Shown here: positions 46,942 to 59,349 of the stretch, piece by piece
Position numbering within the stretch: the stretch's first letter is position 1
How the letters are laid out: each line of letters starts with the position of its first letter
NCBI GenBank assembly: GCA_905183005.1
Contig: CAJJDO010000087.1
Coordinates: 202,136 to 266,135 of the forward strand
Length of the DNA stretch: 64,000 nt
Origin: Paramecium pentaurelia
Lineage: Eukaryota > Ciliophora > Oligohymenophorea > Peniculida > Parameciidae
Direction: 5' to 3'
Made by a program: the position numbers and the translations under genes
Notes under the pieces: generated by a model
What the model was told of the DNA's origin: nothing
Seen by the model: only the letters and a program-made list of their open reading frames with translations
Databases searched by the model: none

Positions 46942-49900
46942 ATGGAAGCTAGTGAAGCATTACTAAGTAAAGCCCTTAAAATAGGATGCACAGTTACTCT
47001 GTGTTATAAGGATGATGATGGAAAAAACTACTTTGCTTGTTGTGAAGGTTTTACATCTATGAAACTGAGATTACTACCGGCATCTAAGATAAAAGAATAG
47101 GGACGATTAAATTAATGTCTATTTAAAGTTGTGCCTCCATTTTAATTTGTGGAATATAATAAGGGCAAGGAGGCATTCCATTAGAAAGAGACTTTGAACC
47201 AAGTTACTAATGTTGATTAAAGAGGTAAGGAAGTTACCATTATGAAATAGACTCTAGACTCGAATTTCCAAAGCAAATTAAGCTTATGTAGGATGAATCA
47301 TTGTTGAACAAGGAATCTCTTGGGAAGATGAAAGAACAATCCATATTTTTTGGCTAAACAATTTAATTTATTCATTAAGCAAGCAACAAATACTTAAGTT
47401 ATTTATAAGATTAAGGAAGTGATTATGAAAGTGATAGTTGGAAAGCTACATTGAAAAAAGAACATGGAGAGGATACTTAATTCAAATTTTAGGCTTCATT
47501 CTCATTTTAATAAGAGACAGGTGGTTTAATTTTTGATGAAGACACTGTTTATATAGTGAGTGTTTTAGATAAAAGTATTGAGCCAGGTTTACATGCCTCT
47601 AATAAGAAAAAGGATAAAGAGAAAAGAGAATTAAATGTTGCTCCTGAAAAGAGATCTTTTTGGAAAATTAATATATTTTCTAAATTTATGAAAGATGAAT
47701 TGGGATAATTATCAGTTTTTGATGTAATTTGGATAAATTATTCTGAAACTAATGTAAATTAATCAATTGAGTTATTAGTTAAATATGATTGTATAAAAGT
47801 ATTCCCCAGATGAAAAGAAGAAATATTTGAAATTTGAAAAAGGCCAAGATTCAGAATAGATAAATTAATTTATAGGAGATAGTAATGGAATGTATGTTAT
47901 AGAGAATATTGATCCAGAAAAAGGAGATTTTTTAAATGGTGGTTATGTTGAATGGGTAAAAGAATATAGACTTAAACATTTAACATCAAATTATTATTTA
48001 AAATTAGAAGAATTTGCTGAAAATTAAGGTTCATTTAGATTGGTTGCAGTTGAAAATATAGCTGAATCATCAATTTTCAAATTTGGAATGATATATTCTA
48101 CAATTGTAAAAAAAGATAATTAAGAATTTTTAACAAAAGATTCTTATTTTAGATTATCATCAAGAGATTAAGATAATTAATATTGGTTAAAAATAGATAC
48201 TGTAGGTCCAAATGATATTTATAAAATAGAGGGTGATAATTTTATAGAAGATATAACAATACCTATTTTTGATTAAGATAAAAAGGATGAACATGTATTT
48301 AATTTAGCTTGTGCATCTTTAAATGAAGTTAGATTTATTAAGTATTTATTATCTTGCATGAAAATCTTAAAAAGAAGTAAAGAATATTTGGATGTTGATT
48401 TAAATAATACTAATTTTTTTAAAGAATCATAATTTCAAGATATTTACAAAAAGTTGGTAGTAAGATCATAACATTTAGAACAAGTATTAGATGATTTATA
48501 TTTACTTTGTCATAATAAATTAGAAGGTTTTGTATCTTTTGATGCAGAATTTGGATTTCCACATTAACATACATAAAATCTTCTTAAAGAATAATATTTC
48601 TTTGAAATTTTAATTTAAATTTTAGTGATTTGTTTCCCAACATAAGAAAGTTTACAAAAGGCAGATGAACCAGTTGAATTAGTTTAAGTGACTAAATTAT
48701 TATCAGAAGAATAATAAGTAGATTAAAATCTTGAAAAATAAATTATAGCTAGATTTGTTGAGAAAAAAAAGAGTATATGCACTAAGATCTTTAAATTATT
48801 ACAAGCTATGGTAGTTGATAATATATCAAATTAAGAATATTGTTCTAAATATTTACCTATTTTATCTATGCAAGCTATGTATTTAAATGGAGCTATTAGT
48901 ACTATTATTGCAATTATTCATAATTTTGAAGAACTTTTATTGAATCTAAATAAAGATGATAATCCACTTGATATGCCTTAATAAATTTTAAAGGCTGCCT
49001 CTATTAAAACTCCATTAACTAATTAAAATAAATAAAAGAAAAGAAGAAGAAATGAAATTAATAAACCAATTATTGATTATAATACTTAATATAAAATCAT
49101 ATGTAAATAGATAAAAGATTCAAATCATAATTAAATCTAAACATGGGATTTACTTATGTTTTTTACTACCATGCTCAAGAGTAATAATTTTAAATTTAAC
49201 AAAAAGATTGAAATAATGTATTTCTTAAAAGAATCAGTTTGTTTTGAAGAAAAAGGTATCAATATTAATTAGGAATCGGCTTATAAATATATACTTTCAT
49301 CATAAAGAGTATTTGAAGATGAAATACTTATAAGATTAAAAAGTGATGGACCTTAATTGAAGGTTTATAGAGGGGATTAAGAAAGTACTCTACTTGATTA
49401 TTATCATAAATACTCAAATAATAATGATCCAAGATTATTGAATTTTATTCCTTATGTATAAGAATTGATGAGAATGTATTCAAGAATGTGTAATTCAAGA
49501 AATTATACATGGAAAAAATTTGCTGAAAATTTCTTTAATGTTGAAAGTTTAATTGAAAATATTTAAAACAATCAATATAATGTTGAAATTCGTTCAATTA
49601 TTTGTAGTCTCTTAAATAAATTATATGTTGATTAAGAACCAAGAAGAATAATAATATGGCCAGAACTTTGTAAAATTGTTAGAACTAATAGAAAATAAAA
49701 TAAAAATGATATTAATAATACTATGCTTTCAGAAGGTAAATAATAAAATAAAATTACTAAAACTGATCCAGTTGATATTCCTAAAGTATAAGAAAAGATA
49801 AATGGATATCTTGCTGATTAATTAATTTTTGTATAAAATTAATCAGATCTTGTGGAATTAAGTAAAGGACCTACAGAAAGACATGAAATGTTAGATATTG

Positions 49901-52900
49901 TATTTAAAAATGCACCTGAAATATATAATTAACTAACTTTAGAAGTTATTAAGTTATTTAAATTATTAATATAATTTGGAAAATATTCAATTGTTATTGA
50001 AGAAGATGAAGAAAAAACAATTAGAAAAAATTAATAGTTGTTTTCTAATATTAGAGCATTAACTGCTATTTTAGAATATAATTCAACATATCCAGAAGTT
50101 AGAAAGATTTTATCAATTAAAAGAAAAGAAGAGGAAAATTAAAAGAATAGCACAAATCTTTTTGGTTTTGGAGACAAAAATAAAAAGAAATAAGATGAAT
50201 AAGGTTAAGTAAAATAATAGTATTCAGGTGAAGATGATGCAGAAGATTTATCAGAAGCAGAAAACTTTTAAAAATAAGTTGAATTTTTATCATTAAGAAT
50301 GAATTAATTCATGTATTAACAATAATTACCTAATGATCCTTTAATTAAATTAGAAGTATGTGAAATATTAGATCTATATCTTGATAGTAAAATGGATTTT
50401 TATCTTAATAATTTGAAATTATAATTCTCATAATGGGTAGATAAATTAAATCTATTTAATGAAGTACTTAATAGTAATTTAGATATTGATAATCCATAAC
50501 ATAAAGAAAAAATTCAATAATAATTTAGAGACACCATCAAAAAAAATCTTGATAATATGTTACCAGCAATTATGAAAACTGGAACTAAAGTTGATGATGA
50601 AATTTTTAAAAAAAAAGATGATAATCAAATCTTTGGACTTATGAATATTGCTAATATTGCAAATATTGCAAATAAGTTAGTAAATACAGATGATAATTAA
50701 TCAAAAGTAAAATCATTAGATGCTATAGAATTAAGTAATATCATTTAGTTTTCAATATTCCCATCATTGATATCTATTTTTTGTTTAAATTAGAGTCTTG
50801 ATTTAGAAACTAAGATACTTCATATTTTAACTAGATTTTATAATTAAAGACATGAATTTGCTTATTTATCATCTAAATTGTTATTATTGTTTGATGATAC
50901 TAATATTACAATATTTAAAAAATCAAAAAAGAAAATATTAGTATTGGCTAAATGTGTAGATGAATCAGAAACATGGGTTTAAAATTTAGATGAACCATAA
51001 AATTTAAAAACCTTAGAATTAGTATAATAACATTTTGAATTTTTCACTTAATTACTATTCAAAGGTTCTTACTTAAATGAAGCTTAAGAATTAGAAAAAG
51101 GACATGAAGGATAAGTTGATAGTATTAGATAAGATATGATGAGACATTTAAAAGTTGATAAATTAGGTGTTGATTTAATTAAAGATAGTGTTTTTATGGT
51201 TGAATAAGAAGATATTGATCTTGAATTATAATAAAAATTGAAGAAGATGTTTTAAGTTTGTTTAACATTCTTAAAATACTTTTGTATGAATAATCTAACC
51301 AATTAAAATGTTATGTCTTAACATATAGTTGCTTTAATATCTAAATTGAATACAGATTTAGGTTAAGTTGAATTACTCTGTGAAATATTTAGAGATAATA
51401 AAACAGTATGTTATGAGAGATCTTAAGAGGTTATTGATGATTTTGTTAGATTAATTATAACTAATGGTAGAAGAGTTAGATATTTAGAATTCTTTTTAGT
51501 AATAATGTAAATTAAAACTGAATACATATCATAAAATTAAAAAGCTGTTTTAAATTTATTTATTGATCCTAGATACAAAACTTAATTATTTTATATGTTA
51601 CCTAAGGCAGAAGCTGATGAACATCCAATATTTGATTTTGAAACAAAACATAATGAAAATTCAAATTACAAAGATGAACCATATGATTATCATACTAAAT
51701 TTATTGAAGTTTGTGCTTAATGTACAATAGGTAAAGAAGGATTATTGAGTTCAGAAAATAAATTGAAAGCATAAATTACTTTTAAATATGTTATGGAATT
51801 ATTATTAGAGAAAGATGAATTTTCTGAATTTATTGATCCACCTAGTGGTTTAGAATCTGAATAATAATTTATGGAAATTCCAACTCATAAATAAAGATCA
51901 TAATTGTAAAGTGGAATCAGTATAATACCATTAAATTAGGCTAAAGTGGAAGGAATAACTAAAATGAAACCATCCTTATTAGATTTATTATTTTATACAT
52001 ATTTAGAATCAGAAAAGATATCAGAAGAAGTATTTTCATGTTTTGACATGATTATATAATTCATTGCAAATGAGAAAGATAGAATTATGAGATGTAAAAA
52101 TTTCATCCCTTAATTTTATGATTATTTTTTTAGTAATTTTATGTTAGTATTAAATGGATTGGTTAAAGTATTGAATAGAGAATTAGGATCTTAGGCATTA
52201 GTGTAAGGATCTAAATTATAAAAATAATCAACTGAATTTTATAGGGAACTTGAAGATTTAAGAAATTTCTTAACAGATTCATTTACTTCTAGACTTTAAT
52301 TGAGTAATCGTTAAAAGACTTTATTATAATATTTTAAAGATAATATTATTATGAAGGAAGAATTGAATAAATAAAATTAAGATGATTAGAGATATTAATA
52401 AGAAAAAGAAAGATAAAAAAATAGATCTAGATAAGCTTCATAATATAAGACTCCAAAAAGATTATAAACAATATAAACATCAAAAAGAGAATTAAGTACA
52501 GATTAAATTTGGAAAGAATTATGGGATATATTTTTAACTGAATTTTTAGATAGTGAATAATTAATTGAAGCTATTAATAAAGAATAAATGGCTTTTGCAT
52601 AAGCAATTTCAAAAGTTGAAGAGATATTTATTAAAGATAAAATAGTTCATTAATAAATTAATAAATAAATCATTTTTAAAAGATTGATTGCATTTTTAGA
52701 GAAATCTTCTGCTTCAGCTGATAATATTACAACATTTAAATTAATATTGAATGTATTAAGAAATTTTATTCATATTGAAGATGAATCAGAATTCACTCCT
52801 GATATGGATGAAGAAGAAAAAAAGAATATTGTATAAAGACAAAAAAAAGATAATCAGAATTTTTTAAATAGTAATAATGCTATGCAAATGACATTAACTT

Positions 52901-55561
52901 TACTAAGTGATATTTCAGATCCTATCAATTCTTAAAAGATTTTTAGTGAATTAATATAATTTGCTATTGATCTACTTGATGGAGGAAATTAAGATATTTA
53001 AAGATCTATATGGAATTATTTTTAAAATTTTACTGAAAGTGAAACTATATTTTTAAGATTACATAATGAATTTTAAAAAGCTATTAAAAATATGAAAAAA
53101 AATGATGAAATGTAATAATAATTTGGGTTCTAAAAATAACCAGATTTAATAAATTAAATTTTAAGATTACTTTAATTATTTGCAGAAGGACATTATCGTG
53201 AATTATAAGAATATATGTACTTCCAAAAATTTAATCATCATTCACATAATCTTATTTAAGATTTTATAGATTTGCTATAATCTTATATGAATGCTGTGGA
53301 GCCTGAATATTTTGAAAATATGGTTCAAAACTTTGATACAATAACTGAATATATTTAAGGTCCTTGTAGAACTAATTAGAAAGCACTTATTGAGGCTAAT
53401 TTCTTAGATTTAGCCAATAAATTATATGAGATAGATGAAATAGCTTTAGAAATATAAGATGAAATTATTGAAGATGAAGAATTTCTTGATGAAGATAATC
53501 AAGAATTATTCACAATATAAAAACATTTACCCAGATGGATGATTGCTTTTCTTAAATATAAATGTTCTATTACTTTAATATCTTTATTAGAAGATAGAGA
53601 AGGTGATGAAATTATTTAAAGAATTCAAAAATCTTTAAGTAATGAAAACTTAAAATAAAACATCAATAATATTTTCTATATGTTTTAAATATATTCAAAT
53701 GAGATTTATGACCTTAAAGTATTTGGTCATTTTGTAAATAGTTAACCAAAAACTTAAGAAGAAAGAACTAATTGTAGTTTTATAATAGAAACTGGATTTA
53801 ATTTATTTTTCATTTACTAAATACATTAAAAAACAAAGAACAAAACTGTATAATAGAGTAAAAATGAAGAAGAAGAAACAGATGATGTAACATAATAACT
53901 ATTAAACAGTCCATTCTATAAATTATTTTTACTAGTATAGAATTTAGCTAAAAGTTTGAAAGATAGTGTATTACAAGTTGCATAAATCTATAAAAAAACT
54001 GAAAAATAAACTCCAAAAGAAAGGATGTTAAAGTTATAATAAGCTAGATAATAATTATTTCCAAAAGCATATAAATTCTTTTTATCAAAAACTGCTAAAA
54101 TAGAAATAATGTTGGAAAGCAAAAATGTTGAGGAAACTTATTTTTATATTCCTCCTTATTGTTAACTTGATGATGATGTAAAAAGAAATTTTAATGAAAC
54201 AGCTAATAGGAATTCAAATAAAGCAAAAGTTACATCTTTAGTTGAAAGTTCAGAAGAAATAATAAAAACTATGAAATTAAATTACAAAATTTAAGTTTAT
54301 TTAAATTAAATTAAAACACTTCAAGTAATTATAGAGAATATAGATTTACTAAGAGACATAGAATTTATTATTGCATTATTGATAAATGTGTTTATATTCC
54401 TATTTTATAAGAAAAAGTATGTTGGAATTGAAGTAAATCCAGATCTTACAGAAACAGAGATTTGGTTAGATGATGATAGTTTTGAATATTAGAGTCTTAT
54501 TGATTCATTAGGGATTTTATCAATTGTACTTTCAATTTTGATTGTAGCATTCTTTTTAAGCAGAAATGCTCCATTATTATTAGAGAAGGCTTGGAGTGGT
54601 GTTGGATAAGAGAAATTAAATCCTATTGCTTATTTAATAAGACTACTTAAAACAGTATATTATTTATTATCTGATTTCTTTGCTTTATATTATATAATGT
54701 ATGGCACAGCAGCAGTATTAGGTAGATTTGTTCATAACTTTTTCTTTTCCTTTCACTTATTTGAAGTCATGATAAGATTTCCATTATTATTAAATGTTGT
54801 AAAATCAGTATGGAATCCAAGGAAAATGATTTTATATACAGGACTCTTATTATTGATTTTCATGTTTGTATTTACAGTCTTTTCATACAGAATATTTTAT
54901 GAAAGTTATGATGCTGGATTTTGTGATTCAATGTGGATATGCTTTTTGTCAACATTAGATTCTGCTTTCAAATATGATCAAGGTATTGGTGGTTTCCTTA
55001 AAAACCCATATGAAGTTTATGCTGATGATGAAGTCAAATTAGTATTGAGATTCATTTTTGATAATTTCTTTAACATTTTAGTTATTATAGTAATGTTAAA
55101 TATTGTAGCTGGTATTATAATTGATACTTTTGGTGAATTAAGAGAAGAATTACAAGAATATAATCAAGATTTGGAGAATTTATGTTTCATTTGTGGATAT
55201 GATAAAGAAACAATAGAAAAGGAATCAATCAATTTACAAAACTTTTCTGATCATATTAAAAAAGAACATTATTAATGGTATTATCTATTTTATATTGCTT
55301 ACTTGAGAGAAAAAGATCCAACTGAGTATACAGGAATTGAAAGTTATGTTGCTGATAAATTGGATGCTGTTGATATAACATGGTTCCCATTAAATAAGTA
55401 TATTTTATTAATTAAATATTAGAGCATTATGTTTGAAAAAGGACTTTGGAAATGAAGAAGAGAAAAACATTGTTACCTCACTTGAAGCTATCAAAGAAAA
55501 TGCATAAGAACTAAAAAATATTTTAGTTGAAATCTAAACAGAAATAGAAGAGGAAGATTGA
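46942..55561 (+). CDS. IP3-receptor-type calcium-release channel
   Basis: 2849 aa, the usual size of IP3 receptors, which release Ca2+ from internal stores. The N-terminus has the suppressor/MIR region (FGQTIQFIHQASNKYLSYL; SFWKINIFSK; RLKHLTSNYYLKLEE). A very long helical solenoid follows, then six membrane segments from about residue 2459. The last helix INFS-type segment MLNIVAGIIIDTFGELREE is strongly conserved. After it comes the C2H2-like linker CFICG...HIKKEHYQWYY (from residue 2733) and EYTGIESYV, as in IP3R, then a C-terminal coiled coil. The pore loop reads DQGIGGF near 2666 where IP3Rs have GGGVGD. Introns: 47225-47250 (26), 47791-47809 (19) and 55398-55422 (25). IP3-binding residues were not checked one by one. 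Confidence 0.92.
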
Positions 55562-55668
55562 TTATTTTATCTATATTATACATTGTCTTTTATATTATTA
55601 ATAATATCAAAGAAATAGCAATAATTAATAATCAATTTATATAATTTTTAATAAATTTGATAAATTAA

Positions 55669-56863
55669 ATGATTCACAAAAATGTAGTATTTGGAAATCA
55701 TATCACAGCCAATAAATTGGAAAGATTACTAAAAAAATAAAAGATATTATTGAAATCTCCTCTAGATTCAAAATAAGAAACAAAAAATAGAAAAATCTGC
55801 AAGTCTAAAAGCTTCAGATTTGAAATTCATCCTCATGTTTTTTAGGTAAACCACACTTCTCCTTTTAAAAATTAACCACTTTTATAGATACCTATTGATA
55901 AAAGTCCTAATCGTCGTTCTTCTTTGAAACCTAATTTAGAAGTTTTTTCAAGAAGTTAGAAATCAATGACAAGCTTATAATTGAAAAACACTATTGTAGG
56001 TAACAAGTTGCAGAGGAGATGGAGTAATTATGAATTAATAAGTGAAAAATAAAAGCGTCTTAACAATAAAGCTCCAAAATCAGTAATTAAATATCAATAT
56101 CTTATGACTGTAAAAGCGAAGAAAAAGAAAATATAAAGAATGAAAATGTAATACAGTAAGTTAGTTTAAGTATATAGAGTTTTTGGGGAAAAAGAATAAT
56201 AAAGTTAGAAAAACAAGAAGTAAAACATTACCTTTAGATCCTGTTGTAAAAATGAGACATAAAAGAGCATAAACAGTTTAAGGAGAACATTATGAAGGAC
56301 CTATTATTCCATTAGAGAATAGTTTAATTAGAAAAATTATAAAATTAATAATGACAAAGAAAGCAGCTGTTAAAAGATAAACTTGTTTTTAAATTCCAAA
56401 AAGAAGTATGCTTCTTTCAAAAGAAAAATTAATTAGATTTTAGGAATAAATAAATGAAAAATTAGTATAATAATCAGAATCAGATAGTTAAATGGATGGA
56501 TCTCCTTGTTTAGATTCATTAAGATCATATCAAAGAAGAGTTTATTTTGAAGAGAAATAAAATTAATTAAAAATAATATCAAAAAAGAAGAAAAACCTTA
56601 TCAAAGCATTATAAAATAAGCATTCTTTTAATATAATTAATTCTTATGTTTAATAGAAGGTTAAAACTTAAAATTCTTAAAATTCTCTTCATTAAAAGAG
56701 TACATAACAAACCCTTTGTGATTTTATGTCCAAATAAGGAGATAGAATGACAACAATTCATAGTGCACATGAGCAACCTTAAATTTAGTAGAAAACAAAA
56801 CGATCAAAAATGTTAACTAAGCTCCTTCCTTATTTACAACCTTAGAAAAATTTTAATAAATGA
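55669..56863 (+). CDS. Hypothetical highly basic protein, 390 aa
   Basis: Unrecognised. Lys/Arg/Ser/Gln-rich throughout with few hydrophobic runs, probably mostly disordered. Short motifs such as PQFP-like or PHVF repeats were not found. One intron is needed: 56156-56177 (22 nt, GTAAGT...ATATAG); an overlapping 25-nt choice (56171-56195) also keeps frame. Such basic ciliate proteins are often cytoskeletal or nuclear, but nothing specific can be said. Follows the calcium-channel gene by 107 bp. Confidence 0.6.
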
Positions 56864-57006
56864 TATTCAATTTTCCAAATAACTTATACTTATAAATATA
56901 ATAATAATAATGTAAATTTTAAGTAATTTTATATATAAAATAAAAAAGAAAGAGTAGAAAATGTTATATAAATTGTAATATAAATTTTAAAATATTTAAT
57001 TCTTTC

Positions 57007-57902
57007 ATGCCTTTATTATTAATTTGTGGTCCTCCAGCAAGTGGTAAAACACAAAGAGCATTAGAAATACAGAAATTCGTAAAGGAGAAGTTAAATAAAG
57101 ATTCTATCATAATTAATGAAGAGAATTTACATTTATAAAAGGATGATGCATATAAAGATAATACAAGTGAAAAGATGACAAGAGGATTTTTAAAATCTAA
57201 TGTTGAAAAATATATATAAGCTGGATAATTGGTCATATTTGATTCTATTAATTATATTAAAGGATATAGATATGAACTTTATTGTTTAGCAAGAGCTGCT
57301 AAAATTACAAATTGTCTAGTAATTTTACAATTTTTAATTAGTTATATTTAAATGTACCATTAGAGATTTGTTAAAAAAACAATCAAATGCGTGATAATAA
57401 ATTCAATGATAATTTATTGATTGATTTATATAAAAGAATGGAAGTTCCTAAATAAAAAGATAGATGGGAATGTCCTTATTTTGAAGTTAGATTTTAAGAG
57501 AAAACACCTATTGAGGAGATGATTGAAGTATTATTTTTTGCAGAAAAAACAGCAAAAGATCCTGTTGCTACTAAAAAAGTAATTATATATATATATATAT
57601 TTAAATAGGAATAATAAAATGATGGTAATTTTGTACATGAATAAGAAAAGAGAGTATAAGAAATTTTAGATTAAATCTTAAATAAATAAATTGAATGTAT
57701 TTAAATTGGAAATGGATCTATTAAATTTTAGGGAACTAAATCATCCCTTATTTTAAAACGAGCATTAAGCATAATTGAATTAAAGAAATTAAGATTAGAA
57801 TTCTTGAACATGTTAAGAATTACTCCAGTTAAAACATTAGAATAAACTAATGAAGCATTCATAAATTTTATCTAAGCTCAAGTTGAACGATTAGGATAAT
57901 GA
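57007..57902 (+). CDS. KTI12: KTI12-family P-loop protein (Elongator partner)
   Basis: 280 aa. Starts MPLLLICGPPASGKTQRA, a Walker A that begins at the N-terminus as in KTI12 and PSTK. DSINYIKGYRYELYCLARAA matches the KTI12 Walker B/YRYELYC block, followed by RWECPYFEV and a helical C-terminal domain. KTI12 supports Elongator in modifying wobble uridines of tRNA. Introns: 57319-57341 (23) and 57579-57608 (30, a stop-free multiple of three rich in AT repeats). PSTK is less likely because the YRYELYC sequence and C-terminal region favour KTI12. Confidence 0.88.
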
Positions 57903-58066
57903 GATTTTCTTCTTTTAGATACATATTTATTTCATCAAATGTTATAATTTTGGAAGTTTTTAATTTCTCTTTTTATCATTTAATTAATTAAAATAAATGA
58001 ATATATATATGATGTTATAAGAATCTAATACATCTTAATTTTTTCTCTATCTTTTATCATTAAGTA

Positions 58067-59135
58067 ATGAATCTAGTATTAGACTCATAAACGATTGATC
58101 TTTTAACAAATTATGAAGACTTGCTTAATTCAACACTTGATTAAGGTCAACTTGAATAGATGTGTCATGAACTCATAGACACCTTCTGTATTTTTTTAGA
58201 AAATATATCTAGTTCTATACATAGAGGAAATTTAAAATTACAAAGGTGAAATAGGTCTTGAACTTAAATCAAAGTAAACAGAAATCGATATGCTTCACTT
58301 ATAGATTTCAAAATAGGCAAATCAACTTGAAGATTAAAAAAGCGATTTAACTAGATAGATTGATATTTGCTAATAATTAGAATTATAGTTATAATTCTTT
58401 GAAAAGAAGTCTTAGAAATCTGAAAAAGAAATCCTATAAGTAGAAACAGAATTAAGAAAAAAACTTCATCAGCAGAATCAATAATATAGAGATTAAATTT
58501 AAATCTTAACAAGTGTATAATAAGAAATAGATAAACAAATTCTTTAACTCTCTAGAGAAAAAGGATAACTATAATTATAATTTGAACAACTCTAAAAGAA
58601 ATATGAGGAGTAGTAATTCTTAATTACAAATCTGACTGAATAGTTGGCAAATTTATAAACAAGTTCAAGTTTCAATACTAAAATATTACAAAATAACGAT
58701 GTAGTTATTGACAGTTAAGATGAATCTATTGAAATTAAACCTTAAGAAAAAAGAAGTTAGTATTCAAATTGTATTTCCCATAATTAAATTAATTTTAAAT
58801 GGGAAAAAATTTAACCTAGTATATCATCCATTAGGAATTCTATGACTATAATAAATCCAACTAATACAAAATGTGACATATAATCAAAATAAAAAATAAA
58901 ATCATTAGCTTATTTGAACTGTAAATCAGAAAACCAATGTGATCCTTATTATGAATTTTTTAAATTGGTATTTTTTTTATATTATAATTTTTAGATAACT
59001 TAATGTGTCAAATTAGATTTGGGATAAGCTCATATATTTACAATGAATTTTGATTATCTTTTTGAAAAGTTTAAAAATAATTGTATTCCATTCAATCAAT
59101 GGTACGATAAAATATTAGAAGAAATTTTTACATGA
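58067..59135 (+). CDS. Coiled-coil protein, 338 aa
   Basis: Unrecognised. A helical N-terminal 60 residues, then a long Gln-rich coiled coil (residues ~75-200), a Ser/Asn linker, and a C-terminal helical domain (DYLFEKFKNNCIPFNQWYDKILEEIF). Introns: 58188-58212 (25) and 58968-58994 (27). The second is a stop-free multiple of three, so both spliced and retained forms would be translatable; splicing is preferred because the retained segment is poly-T/Phe-rich. No family named. Confidence 0.6.
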
Positions 59136-59349
59136 AATATATACTAATAAATTTATTAGAAAATAACTCATTTATTCTTAATATAAAATCATTTTATATT
59201 AGTAATATTCTTTTGCAATAATTATTTATTCTAATAAATTTAGTATAAAAATCAATAAACTTTTAATCTTAGTAATAGAATTTTCAAATTAATAGAATTC
59301 TATTTATAACAATACAATCTATGAAAATGATATATTATTAATTAATTTA

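Noticed and set aside
54697..55275. Standalone 192-aa membrane protein
   Set aside because: It is only the TAA-free C-terminal part of the 2849-aa IP3R-type channel; TAA/TAG are Gln and the frame continues on both sides.
57579..57608. AT dinucleotide repeat as an independent element
   Set aside because: It lies wholly inside the second KTI12 intron and needs no separate explanation.
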